Part shown: piece by piece, positions 37,841 to 49,488 of the stretch | Position numbering within the stretch: position 1 is the stretch's first letter | How the letters are laid out: every line of letters starts with the position of its first letter | NCBI RefSeq assembly: GCF_003576645.1 | Contig: NC_044916.1 | Coordinates: forward strand, 27,789,711-27,853,710 | Direction of reading: 5' to 3' | Length of the DNA stretch: 64,000 nucleotides | Origin: Ipomoea triloba | Lineage: Eukaryota; Streptophyta; Magnoliopsida; Solanales; Convolvulaceae | Made by a program: the position numbers and the translations under genes | Notes under the pieces: model-generated | What the model saw: only the letters and a program-made list of their open reading frames with translations | The model's database searches: none | Told to the model about the DNA's origin: nothing

Positions 37841-40140
37841 ATGGATGTAAATGGTGTTGAGGATTCCTTCCTATCGGAAAATAATGAAGAATGGGCCTTT
37901 CTCATCAACTCTGATTATTCGGATGGTGAGAGCAATGAAAAATCAAGAAAAAAAGTAGCAGATTTCAATAATGCATCCTATAGTCACTACTCACCATTAT
38001 TGGCGCCTAACGTGGATAATGTGGCAACATCATCAACAGGTGTGATCAGGGTTGTGTTATCAGGGAATGACCACAGTGGTGATGATGATAAGAAAAATGA
38101 AGTTGACGTTAGAGAGCCTCTGCCTGGGAATCATGAAAGACATCTATGGACTGAAAAAGAGAGGAGGAAGAAGATGAGAAACATGTTCACTGATCTTCAA
38201 GCTTTGCTTCCTCATCAGCTTCATCATCCTAAGGTAATCTAATTAAGCATTTCTTTTACACCCATTTTTTTTGGCATTTGATAAGCTTATTGAAAATTGT
38301 TTTTTCACACAGAATCCTAGTGTATGTACTCTCAAATCTTACTCCCTAAATTTCTCTTGATGTAGCGGGCACTGATAAATTATTTTTTTTTATGTGAGTC
38401 CAATACAAATGTCTACATCAAGATTTTGTGTGTGAGAGTAAAAAATATGACTACACATAGGGTGTGTTTGGTTGGTGGGTTTAGGCATAAGGAATGTGTA
38501 TGAAAGTGATTGTTTGTGTTTGGTTGATAGGTTTTGTGAATGCTACTATGGGTTTGGAATACCCCATTAATGACAAAACCCATACCCTTATTAAATAAGG
38601 GTTTCATCCCCCTTCCTCATTTCTTTCTCAACTATTAATAATCATTCCCATTCCACCCAATTACCAAACATGTTAAATACTTTCACCAAAACCCATTACC
38701 ATTACCAAGTATTTGATACCCATTCCGATTCCGATTCCCATGTGCGAACCAAACGCACCCATAGTATTTTCCTTTTCACAATGCTGCAAGCTAGTGTCTG
38801 TGCTCTTTCCAAATAAATTATTAATTTATTTATTATGTTTTAGTAATTAGTTAAGAATGACTCTTCTATGATAACGTCTGCTTATGGCATCGCCACTCCC
38901 TTTGGCAGCATCCACTAATTCGGAACTTAATTTGAAAGCCATATCTCGACCCGGACGTTTTCGGGATGCCGCTAATAACCAACGAACGGCAAGTGCTTTT
39001 CCTTGTGTGGATCCTATTTCAATGGGAACTTGATGAGTCGATCCACCTACACGTCTTGCTTTTACATTTATATTGGGAGTAACTCCACGTATTGCTTGAC
39101 TTAAAACGGATAGTGGATTTGTTTCTGTTTTTTGTTGAATCTTTTTCACGGCTCGATAGATAATTTGATAAGCCAATGATTTTTTTCCACGGATCTTTAT
39201 TTATAATACGGGTTGGGTTAAGATGAAAATGTAATACTTATATTAAAAATATAATATATTAATCATGAATAAAAGTGTTAATTACTTATAAGAGAAATGT
39301 ACTTTTGTAGTATAGTATTACATTTTTCAGTATAAGTATTACTCCGACACAAGTTTTATATAGAGAATGATAGATATTTTAATTTTTTTATTATATATTA
39401 TTTTGGAGACGAAAATTAATTTGAATATATATTTGGAAATAGGTTGACAAGTGCAGTATTCTTGATGAAGCCGTGAAGCATATAAAGAGACTTGAAAGTA
39501 CGTTGAGCGACCTCCAGAGACAGAAGTTGGAAATCCTTGAAAGTTGGAAAACAACAACCATTTTGGGCATGGGTGCAGATGAATGTGGCACATTTGCTTC
39601 CAACGACAATGCTACGATGATGATGAGGAGCATCCCACATATGACATCTTCTATATCTTCTCCTGATGTCTTTAAAACATGGACCTCTCCTAACATGACA
39701 CTCAATATGTGTGGCAATGATGCACACATTAACATTTGCTGTTCTAAGAAGATTGGTGTCCTAGCTGCCATTTGCTCTGTGCTTGAGAAGTACAAAATTG
39801 ATGTCATATCTGCTCATGTCTCATCAGATCATAATAGGAGCATGTACATGATCCATGCTCGTGTAAGTCTTCCTCACCCTTACCATATAAACAATGGATC
39901 CCATTACCTCTGACATGAATTGGTTCTCTGATACCAAATTGAAGTATATGCTCCATCTTAACTAAAAGTTATTATACATTTATGTTTATATATTATATGC
40001 TCAAGAATGTATTATTAAAACTTATGTTCTTTTAATTGAATATGTTGAAACAGGTGATAGCAGGTGTTTATGAACGTCAATTTCCAGTGGAAGAGATTTA
40101 CAAGGAAGCCGCAAGAGAGATTATAGGAATTTGTGGGTAA
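37841..40140 (+). CDS. bHLH transcription factor, bHLH95/ZHOUPI-like
   Basis: Three exons join in frame: 37841-38233, 39443-39862 and 40054-40140, giving 299 residues. The basic helix-loop-helix spans about 98-161. The basic region [13 protein letters not shown] has the H101-E105-R109 pattern typical of E-box/G-box binders. Helix 2 ([20 protein letters not shown]) starts exactly at exon 2. The C-terminal part ([20 protein letters not shown] onward) looks like an ACT-like dimerisation domain continued in exon 3. The WTE(K/R)ERRKKMR(N)MF signature is shared with Arabidopsis bHLH95 (ZHOUPI), which drives endosperm breakdown and embryo cuticle formation; the exact orthology is not established. 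An in-frame TTG at 37814 is not a start; the first ATG is 37841. Intron 1 contains a MITE and a chloroplast DNA insert. Confidence 0.9.
38460..38760. mobile_element. MITE with inverted ends in bHLH intron 1
   Basis: The left end GGGTGTGTTTGGTTGG and the right end (complement GGGTGCGTTTGGTTCG) are inverted copies. The trinucleotide ATA adjoins both ends. Internal sequence is rich in CCCATT(A/C) and GGGT words and has no coding capacity. Terminal sequence resembles Tourist or hAT-type MITEs; class uncertain. Confidence 0.65.
38883..39194 (-). pseudogene. rps7: chloroplast rps7 fragment in the nuclear genome (NUPT)
   Basis: On the minus strand the frame reads [20 protein letters not shown], then [40 protein letters not shown], which is plastid ribosomal protein S7. 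It covers the middle and most of the C-terminal half of the usual 155-residue protein, without start, N terminus or true C terminus. After GSGDAI the sequence departs from rps7, and upstream homology ends at GKKS. It has no internal stop or frameshift, so the transfer is probably recent. It lies in intron 1 of the bHLH gene, antisense to it, and cannot be expressed as rps7. Confidence 0.92.
39195..39355. repeat. fragment related to the foldback element at 8437-8891
   Basis: Words CGGATCTTTATTTAT, CGGGTTGGGTTAAG, AATGTAATACTTATA and ATTACTTATAAG(A) parallel the arms of the Mutator-type element. It abuts the end of the rps7 insert directly. Confidence 0.45.
39918..40015 (+). repeat. LTR/TRIM-like dispersed repeat with primer-binding site, copy C (intronic)
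   Basis: GGTTCTCTGATACCAAATTG is followed by TCCATCTTAACTAAAAGTTA and TTTATGTTTATATATTATAT. The reverse complement carries TTTGGTATCAGAGAACC, an almost exact initiator-tRNA primer-binding site. It starts about 55 bases after the exon 2 donor of the bHLH gene. Confidence 0.6.
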
Positions 40141-41157
40141 CTGCCCATCAGTGATCCATGTTGAATTGCATTCAATCCCCATTGCTATCAAAATATGAGA
40201 AAAACTAGTGCTATGTTTTTTCGTGATTCTTTATTTTTTGTGTGTGTCTATGAATATTTAATTAATTAATGTTTGGACCGGGGGTCATTTTAAAAATTTT
40301 AATTATATTCATTTGCTGAAGGTGTGTTTTTATATATTATTATTGAGTTAATTTTGTTTTTGGTCTTAGATTTATAGATAATAATTCACTTTTAGTCTTT
40401 ATTTTTCAAAACATTTATCTTTGGTATTAGTATTATTGTGACATTATCATCTTTTGTCCTCCATCAACAAAATCGTTTAAGTTTTGTATAATGCAAAGGC
40501 ATTTTGATGCTTTTTTATACAAAGTGGATTGAACAATTATATTTTTAATGAAAAATATTTTAAAAAAAATTCATATAATTGAATATCTAAATATTCATGT
40601 ATTTAACAATATTTCAACAATGCTTTTAACTGGGGACCAAAAATGATAATGACACAACAATACTAAAATCGAATAAGGATATTTTAAAAAAGAATGTCTA
40701 AAATGAACCAAAAATAGAATTAACTCATTATTGTTTTCCAATGACAACTGTACGTGGATTAATTATTTTTTTTTAGGTGGAGGACAACGCCACACCAGTA
40801 TGCAATCTCTTTCCCGTGATTTGATTACCCAACTAACCAATCTTAGTCGTATATATAAAGTGTTTTTCAAAATATAAACATGAAACTGGAAAAGTTGGAT
40901 TTAGAAGAGTCTTGGAAAAAGCTTTTTCCCATTAAAATAAATTTTATTATTATAATTTTTTTTTTAAAAAAATCTCCTTTAAACACATAGGAGTTTAGAT
41001 GAGAGCTCCGTAAATTAACTTGACTTGGATGTAATATAATATCATCACACACATATACTAGGGGTGGAGAATGTAGTTTCCTGGAATCATATGATCAATT
41101 CTAATTGTCCACAAATGTACATATGAACTAATTAGTCAAATGCCAAAAAGGCGATTG
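40141..41157. other. convergent intergenic region between the bHLH and PI-PLC genes
   Basis: The two genes are transcribed toward each other. Apart from their 3' untranslated ends, the interval is AT-rich and no gene or bounded element was recognised. Confidence 0.45.
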
Positions 41158-43891
41158 TTATGACAAGAAAAGAGGCAGTAAAGATGTAACAAGCAGCCAT
41201 AATAATGGTCTTCTATCAACACTTGAAGAGCTTGTTTCCCTTTTAGCTACTGCTGCTGTTGGAGCAACTTCTGCCTTTGGCAACTCACACGCTCCGAGAG
41301 TCATATTATTCTGCACACATAAATTAAATTAAGTAAAGTAAATTCTTTGATAGGTTACAAATCGACTTAAAATTCATATTTTTGAATGACCAAGAAAATT
41401 CATAGTCACTACTCAAGGATATGCATAGCAACATGGGTAAACCTTATCTTGTGATTCTAGTCAGCAAATAATTAATCACAAGGAGGTAAACCAATATAAG
41501 TTGCTCATTGCTAACCAGATGAATTCGAGGAAAGCAACTTAAAATTCAACATTATACTTACCCTGCAAGAAGAAATGTTAGAGCAGCCACAGACTAGTCG
41601 ACCATTTGCCTCATCTACAGCTTCAGGGGCTCCTCCTCCATCACTCCTCTGCACAGAACAGAGATAAAAATTGAACAACTAAAAAATGTTTGGTTTTCTA
41701 TTATGATTAACAACAAATTAATCATTAATTACCTTGTAAAAATCAACGGCAATAAAGTTAGACCATCTTTTACCAGAAGCTTCAAAACACGAATTCATCA
41801 TGCTCCTTAATGATTCCGAGTTATGCTTGCAAGCCTGGGCCAAATCCGGGGCGCTCGGAAAATAGTTCATCAGAACCAATGACCTTGATCGGGTGTTCAT
41901 GGCCGCTGATTCACCGCGATTAGGACACGAACTGTTTTTCATCCCATCATCTCCATCTATAATTTAACGTACGAACGATATGATGATCTATCCATGGGTT
42001 AATGATAATACGATGAAAATGTTGGAAACTAACTGACTCACATTGGTTTTCTACCATGTATCTCCATTGGTAAGCGATGCCTTCGGAGGATTCTTTGGCG
42101 GATTTAGAAGTGAAAACGAGTAAACGCTGATTCTTCCGAGCCATATCATCGACGGAAGGCCAATCGGCGCCGTTCTTTGGCATCCGAGAAACGGGGAACC
42201 AGAATTTCCTCAGACCGGCGGCATCGAAAACCTTGGTTAGTCCGTTGGGGGATGTAACGTAGTCTTCGATAATGAGGGTGATTATCTCGGTGGGGTTTGC
42301 TTCGAGAAAGACTCGAACTTCTTTGAGCACGTTGATCGCCGGCTGGAACGCCGTGAAGTTGTAGCATTTGCCACCAAACGAGTGGCATAGCCATATGTCG
42401 TTGTTGAAGTCGTACATATCCAGCATTAAACCCCTCACACCATTCTGCATCATATCCACCATTAACTACATTGCTTTTAATTTGCACAAGTTTTTTTTTT
42501 TAATATATAATTACAAAAAAAGAAATCGATCAAGGTCAAATAAGCCCTTAAATATACTGAATTGTGTAATTAGCCCATCGATAATCTTTATAAAAAGTTG
42601 TAATATAATTGAATCCTTCAACTCCTCATAAACTTCATATTAAACGTGACAGCAGGTTACTATGGGCTCAGTTTCCTTCTGAGCAAGGTGACTATCACAG
42701 CCTCCTTCCAAATCGGGACGGTTCGCCTCCCGACTCCCCCCATATAGGAAGGAGGATGAGAACATCAGTAGTAAAAAGACTAAAAAAATTATAATTTTTT
42801 ACTCGTAACCGGTTGGTTAGTGTTAATTTTACAATTTAAATAAAGAGTTCAAGTATGTAATTAAAATATTTTAAAATTAAAGAGTCTAATTACTTTTTCA
42901 CCAAAATTGAAGAGTCTATTTTACTATTTTTCTAAAAGGAAACAAAGATTATTTTAAATGCCATGACATAGATTCTAGGATCAGAATTATTAATTCATCC
43001 AACAATCGTCGTCCATACCTAACCTCAGATAGTACAATAACAAAGTCCACATTATGTGATCATTTAAATTATTTATAATCAATTCAATTTAAAAAGTAGG
43101 TGAATATGCCAGCCACAAGTTGTATGATTGTTAGTTCTTTAATTTCTTCCTTTACCAATTCAAATCTTCTTTCTACACATAACAACTTCCCGACTGCTTC
43201 AATCTCTACACTTTCGTGCACCGCACATGAGCAAATTAAAGTGATTACAGACTTCAATCCCACGTACGTTGTCCCCGGCCATAAGACTATAACATAGTAA
43301 AACATGTAATAATTACAGAAAATTAATAACATACATTGAGCTGTTCAGTGATAGAATCCTGCTGGTTCATGGTGGTGAGCAAGGCGTCTCCCGTGCCCGA
43401 CTTCACACCCAATTTGGCAAAAGAATTGTGTGTTGTTAGCCACGAGTACCGATTAAACGGCAACCCTTTCACCTGCGCTCATAATTCATCACCATATTAA
43501 CTGATTTCAATTCGGATTACGAAAAGTGTTTAAGAATTAAGTACGAAGATGTGATGGGAGTTATGTTGGTTACCTTGGAGAAAGGATTGAGCGGCTGAAT
43601 GCGAGTACAGTGAGGCGTTAGCATGCCTCCGGCGATGCAGGTCTCGCAATGCAGCCCGGCGTCGCACCGGCTGTTGGACACGCATCTTTCACCTTGCTGT
43701 ACGTTACGTTACGTTTCGGAGAAGAATTATATTTAATTTGCTTGAATTGTCTCAAAGTAAAAATAAAAATAGACAAGACAACCAACGTACGAACGACAGG
43801 AGGTTGTACGTACCTTGAGAGCCGCGCAGCCGTGGAAGGCCAAAAGAAGGGCGGCTCCGAGGAAGAGAGAAGCCGCAGTGCGGAGATCCAT
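41158..43891 (-). CDS. PI-PLC X domain-containing protein, GPI-anchored type (At5g67130-like)
   Basis: Seven minus-strand exons join in frame: 43891-43814, 43696-43574, 43472-43335, 42444-42042, 41956-41733, 41648-41562 and 41310-41158, giving 401 residues. Residues 1-24 are a signal peptide ([17 protein letters not shown]). A Cys-rich segment (29-57) precedes the PI-PLC X-like barrel. The two histidines expected in this fold are present, H82 in TTHNS and H134 in LCHS, as is the conserved [13 protein letters not shown]. The C terminus is Ser-rich followed by the hydrophobic tail [16 protein letters not shown], a likely GPI signal, so the protein would sit on the outer face of the plasma membrane. 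The Y codon at the exon 4/5 junction is split. Substrate is unknown; several plant members have not been shown to cleave phosphoinositides. Confidence 0.93.
42600..42780. repeat. GC-richer block in PI-PLC intron 3, possibly an inserted repeat
   Basis: Within the 890-base intron 42445-43334 this block (CAGCAGGTTACTATGGGCTC to AGGAAGGAGGATGAGAAC) differs in composition from the AT-rich rest and is not part of the mature coding sequence. No boundaries could be found. Confidence 0.3.
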
Positions 43892-43974
43892 GGCCGGGCT
43901 ACTTAATTCAGATCAAACGCCGGCCGGGGGGCTGACGATCTGAAAAGAAGAGGGCCGGGGTGGGTGGGGTAGAG

Positions 43975-43981
43975 GATATAT
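43975..43981 (-). promoter_or_regulatory. TATA-like box of the PI-PLC gene
   Basis: On the minus strand CATATATCC lies about 85-90 bases upstream of the ATG at 43891. Confidence 0.4.
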
Positions 43982-43991
43982 GACTGATTAA

Positions 43992-45619
43992 TTGAATGTA
44001 TCAGCTCATCCAATATTATTACAGAGTAGACTAGAAAAAGTTTTAAAGGGAAATAATGTGTTAAGGGGAGGAGACTGAGGACTCACCTCACCGGCATATG
44101 ACTAAATAAATGGGAAAGAGGCCAGGGCGGCTGTTGCCAACGTTTATACATTTGCCAGAAATCTCCGACCTAATACTTGCCGTATGTATTACACGTATAC
44201 TCATTCAAAATCAACTTATCTTTGAATTTTGAACATTTTAACATGTCAAAAAAGTATTGTTTTTATTACTATAAATTTAAAAAGAAAATAGTGTTTATTT
44301 TCTTAAATAAAATAATAGTTATTATTTACAAAATTATCATCCTCAATTGCTATTTAATTTGGATATTTGACAATTATTAAATAATTGTACATGCTTACTA
44401 GCATATAATATTAGTTGTTCTAAAAATATGTGTAATAAATTAGTTATTCAGTATTAGTTATTGCTAGGAATGGACGAAGAAGGCTAAACATGTCATCGTC
44501 TTAAGTGGGAAGACACCAATGCGCATCCTCAACCAAGGGTGAAAGGAAAAGCTTTGTAAATAGAGGGAGGCAGTAACAAGGACCACTTTATTTGTCTTAG
44601 GTTTACCAAAATCTTTGTTCTCATCCGACGTAGAGTTCCCATCCTCAACAACTGTATCATGAATCCTTATCTTAAAACGTCTTAGCTTTCTCATCCCTAA
44701 TAGACCTTGGGGTCTTCATCCTCAACCTACCAAGGATTATCGTCTTCAATAGATCAAGGCATAGCTTTGTCTTCACCATATCTCAAATGCGCGCTCAAGA
44801 GGGTTAATTTTTATTTAGAGGTGAGAGTGACCAATCATAGTATGCATTCTTAAAATAATCAAACAAAAAATTGTATTTATTACTCAAGAATGTATAAAAC
44901 CTTAGAAAGATAAGGAGAGGACACACCCTATATTTTGTAAATACATGTATTTTTTGGTTTTATGTTAAATCCCGTCCAATAAAATAAACGTTAATAACTA
45001 TGTAAAAATTACTTATAGAAATATAAATATATCTTTTTGACATTATGTATTAAAATGCTTCATATATAATGAAGTTAGTTGTTAATGCCTTCTTTTATTT
45101 TATTTTATGTTATTTTCAAAAGAATCATACTTATAATCTTATTCAATTGAAAACAAATTCCATATACATACCCAAGACAAACTTCGTTGTTTCCATTGTA
45201 TTTACAATTGTACATACACATATAAGCTATGGTAGAATTGAATTTGATGTCTAGTTTGGTAGGTAGCATGTGAAAAGAACACACTTCTTGGTAATAGTGT
45301 AAATATCTCAGCAATGAGGTGTCTTCCATTATATGCCATAGCCACATTATTTTTTTCCCCAACATATATAATAGTCCTAAATGGTTTGCAATAGTTTCAT
45401 TACATACAAGTATTATATTCTAACTTTGTACTTTTTTTCAAATTTTTTTTAGTAATTATTGAAAGTGTGTTGAAATTATAATAATGTACAAAAATAGCGA
45501 GTGAATTATAAATATACATAATATATATAAAATACTCCATAGTATAGTTCATTTTTAAAAAGTGGTTAAGTATTGTATCTTCAAAAAAAAAAAAAAAAAA
45601 GAGTATTGTAAGAATAAAC
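43992..45619. other. intergenic, no gene recognised
   Basis: AT-rich. Around 44460-44810 the sequence is less AT-rich and has recurring (C)ATCCTCAAC and GTCTTCA words, perhaps a decayed retroelement. Nothing firmer is supported. Confidence 0.4.
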
Positions 45620-45622
45620 TTA

Positions 45623-46004
45623 GGGTCCATTTAGATGGAAACCCGAAAAATGATTTTTGAATGTCATTTATTGAATTTTTCTGTGTTTGGATATTTAAGG
45701 AAAATGAAGTCAAAGGAAAATATTCATTATGGTCAATGAAAAAAAGCTCAATTTGGTGGAAAATGTCTTCCTAATTTTTTAGTTTGAAGACATTTTCTGG
45801 ATTGTTTATTTTTCATTTCTCTTTTCACTCTTTCTTCTTTCTTTTTTAAGTCAGGTTATAAATTATTATTATTATTACCACAACCACCACAACACAACAC
45901 ACAATCACCACAACCACTGCCACCTCCTAACACTAACACCACTACCACTACCACCACCAACACCCCACACCACACCACCCCGGCCACCAGGCCACCATCA
46001 CCAC

Positions 46005-46054
<50 letters not shown>

Positions 46055-46231
46055 ACAAATAATATGTTCATTTTCTAGAAAATGAATCAATCAAACAGAA
46101 AATTACAGTTTTCTGACATTCAGTCAAACACTAAAAAATTAAAATATTTTTTAGATAATGAGTCATTTTTAAAAAATCACTTCTTCACCAAAAAAAAAAA
46201 AAAACACATTTTTCTGATTTTAAACGGACCC
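45623..46231. mobile_element. Tourist-like (PIF/Harbinger-type) MITE with TTA target duplication
   Basis: The ends GGGTCCATTTAGATGG and the complement GGGTCCGTTTAAAATC are inverted copies. TTA flanks both sides (45620-45622 and 46232-46234), the target duplication typical of PIF/Harbinger elements. Subterminal AAAAATGATTTTT-type stretches mirror each other. The core contains a CCACCA-rich tract (45880-45995) and an ATT microsatellite (46015-46052). No transposase. Confidence 0.75.
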
Positions 46232-46234
46232 TTA

Positions 46235-47503
46235 GTCATAATGCATTTAGATTATTTTATCCAATTTTTCAATCGTGTTGGGTTTAGTTGGGTTGTTAGT
46301 GCAAATTCAAGTTTGGTCAAAACAAACGTGGAGAGCGTGGATATATAGCAAAAATAAATAAAATAACCATGAAAATCAAATTTTAAATGGAAAGAATAGG
46401 TCAATTGCGTATTATTAATTTATGGAAAATCAATTATTCGTGAAAGATGATCAAAGTCTATACCTTTAATATTTAATAATTGTTAATATTACCTATTGGT
46501 AAAATTATATACATTTAACGATTCAATTACACATGGGATTTATTGTTAGTTGACATATTGAGGCAGTTGCTTGGCCTGGTCTGGATTACAATTGCATTAA
46601 GGTTTGACAACTCATAACTCATAGTTTAATACCAAATAGGGAACTCTGCTCTAGTTGATGACAATGAAATAGAAGAAAATGTTTGAAATTTCTTATATAC
46701 AAGGTGATACTTTCTAATTGATTAGTTATCAAATAATCAATTGATTATAAAACACCACAATTATATTATATCGTGGACAATGTCTACCATGCATACCAGA
46801 TCCTAGTCCAAAATAGCATAATTTTATATTAAGTGTCAATTTATGCATTATGTTTATAATATAGTAATATTTTCATAATATGTATTCTATATATCTATAA
46901 TCCTAAACATTAATGTAGATACACACTAAACTATATGCATATTATATGTATTTCCATTAACTATGTATAGTATGCTCATAATATTGCTTCTATATAATAT
47001 ACGCAAATTTTAATTTATATAACTATTACACTGCGGGCAGACATATCATGCTTAATAATACTTATCATGCAATATGCTCATAATATTTGTTTTATATAAT
47101 TATAAATCTAAATATTAAAGTATATAAACACTAAATTGCATGTACATCATATCTATTTTCATTTACTCTAGGTTCATCATAACGTTCCTTCTATATATAT
47201 ATGTTAATAAAAATAAAACTTTATGTATATAAATTAAAGCGATCAGGTGTAGCTAGCCATTAGCCATTACAGATCAGAAGTGCAAAAACGACAAGAAATT
47301 GAATAATATCCCTCAAGAAAGAGTAGCCCTCTAGGCTTAGATGACTTGTGGGCATCAAAACTATACGTGGATGCAGGTTGGACCGATGAAACAATAACCA
47401 GACCAGTTTACAGCCCATTCTTTCAGCCTCGACTTTGTCTTCTAATCCAGTATATCACCAAATTAATATAATTATTACATCATGGACTATACTTGGTTGG
47501 CAT

Positions 47504-47537
<34 letters not shown>

Positions 47538-48224
47538 AACCAATATTATTGGCATATACTAAAATTTCATTTTTTAAAAAATTAAACATTTATTTTTTAA
47601 ATATTCATTTTTTTGTACTAAATGCTTATTTTAGTAAATTAAAAATATTTAAAATGAATATTCATATGTGATCTATCTAAATTGCAATGAAGGTTATGGT
47701 CTATAGTATAATTTATGAAATGAACACGCTGATTTTGGCCCAATTAATGTTTGAGCAATGCTTATCAATCATTATTTTATGGAAATTGGTCCGCACATTT
47801 GTATAAATTATAAATAAAAAGTAAATTATGTGTATACACAAAGTACATTATTTGAAAATACATTATTATTTTTTATATATTATCAAATAATGTATATTCA
47901 GTATACAAATAATATAATTTTAATATATTAAAAATGTATATTCCACACAATAACACAATAATTTATTGATACCGTAAATCAAAATTATCCGCATAACAAA
48001 ATGAACCATTGATACAAAAATACATTTAATTTACTTTTAACTAAACTATACTAAAAATAAACATCTTTCAAGATTGAGGTGGATACACATTAAAATTTAG
48101 CATGTCTGAGAATTGATTTACACCGTCAAATTGCATGCGATACTAGATATAAGTTGAACATACATGAGACGAAACAAAAATTAGTTTAAAAAATGTTGGT
48201 AGTAAGCATGCAATTAATGTATGT
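46235..48224. other. intergenic, no gene recognised
   Basis: AT-rich. ATATGCTCATAATATT(G/T) words recur near 46965-47090. A GT then TA microsatellite lies at 47508-47536. The span 47762-47990 is a third copy of the AT-rich repeat seen at 3225 and 13125. No coding region is supported. Confidence 0.4.
47762..47990. repeat. AT-rich dispersed repeat related to 3225-3445 and 13125-13405
   Basis: TCAATCATTATTTTATGG at the left, ATCAAATAATGTATATTCAGTA and TTTTAATATATTAAAAATGTA inside, in the same order as the other copies. Confidence 0.45.
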
Positions 48225-48310
48225 GTTGCCAAGACCTTATGGTCTAGTGATACACGTTGTATTAGGTGAGTTCGAGCCACAGTAGAGATAATATTGATTT
48301 TTTGTTTTTC
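48225..48310 (+). mobile_element. SINE-like element, family 1, short copy
   Basis: GCCAAGACCTTATGGTCTAG, then GAGTTCGAGCCACAGTAGAG and TATTGATTTTTTG match the copies at 3464 and 13727; the middle is shorter. No clear target duplication. Confidence 0.6.
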
Positions 48311-49158
48311 GGTAAATTGAGAAAGTAGTTAATGAACAGATACTACAGAATAATAGTGTTTAAAAAAAAAGGTACGTGTTTGAGTTACAAAAGGCTCCAA
48401 AGAAGCCGAGGTGGGCAAATGAGAGCGACGATGAAGCGGGCGGGTAATGGGTGGTGTCCTTATTTGGCAGGTTGCGACGCTCTCAAGCAAGAAGCATCTG
48501 CAACCAGTCCTGCGGGGCCCACATTTATCCTCCTTCTTCATCGGATCATCAGACCCACACATCCACAATCCATTAATTGTTTTTGCACTTTTGCTTAGGT
48601 GGCCGCAGATTGCACTTTGAAGCGGCACCGACTATTCCACCTTACATTAATTTCTGTTAACCCTTCTTTCTTTTAACACCCAAATTCTTGCTGCTTTATT
48701 CTATTCCCAACGATGGATAAAATTGCTGACTTTACTAGATTCGCCCACCCCAGAGATTGATTAAAGAGTTTAAACACGATGAATTCAAAGTAATAATAAA
48801 TTTAAAGTAAATCTCAAGAGCTGAGTATGCTGTATAGTACTTACTATGTATGACATGCACGCAAGATCAATGCCTTGCTTCCTGTTGTGAATGTGATACT
48901 TGGAGTGTTTCTTTCAAGAAAAGATAGCCCTAATTATGCCCGACGGACCCAAATATTCATATCCCATGATTCCATAAAATAGAATTAAACATTCACCAAC
49001 ATCTTGGAGTTACTACTCCCAAATTAGAGTTTGAATCTTGGACATTTCAAGGTGCGAGTATAGATTTTTTGTGCACAAAATCAATAACAATGACTGATTT
49101 GGGTGACTCACTGACTCATTTACATCAAGGTACAAAATTAAGAAATAAAATCTAATGT

Positions 49159-49292
49159 CTGCATGAATAGTTCAACTATACTGGTCAGAGATAAAATTTG
49201 TCACAAAAGACTAAGGATTGAGTGAGTGAAGTGAACAAAAATATAATTTATTATGATCAGTTAAGTCATCGTGATTTATCTGGGTGATTCAC
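49159..49292 (+). mobile_element. SINE-like element, family 2, diverged copy
   Basis: CTGCATGAATAGTTCAACTA, GAAGTGAACAAAAATATAA and GTTAAGTCATCGTGATTTA follow the order of the copy at 29002. It lies about 200 bases upstream of the start codon of the receptor kinase gene. Confidence 0.55.
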
Positions 49293-49488
49293 AAAGTAGG
49301 AAATGTAAGGTCCCAATGTGGGGTGGGGTTGTGCCACTAGTCCAAGCTAGTCAACGTCTTTATAGTCACCACCCTGCACATTTTGCCTTGGTGTCTCTGC
49401 GTTCAACCCTTTCCCACTTGAAACCTCGCACGCCACCCCACACCACCCCGTGCTCCCTTTTCTTGTCTCCTCAGCTCGAGGCTCCGCC

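Noticed and set aside
38847..39176. Functional rps7 gene
   Set aside because: It lacks the N and C termini and sits antisense in an intron; it is a plastid DNA insert.
39391..39807. Minus-strand frames of up to 138 codons
   Set aside because: Shadows of bHLH exon 2, which is in frame with its neighbours on the plus strand.
44464..44694. Minus-strand frame of 76 codons
   Set aside because: No recognised domain, flanked by repeat-like sequence; probably chance.
45856..46071. Low-complexity frame (Ile and Val/Gly runs)
   Set aside because: Produced by the ATT microsatellite and CCACCA tract inside the MITE.
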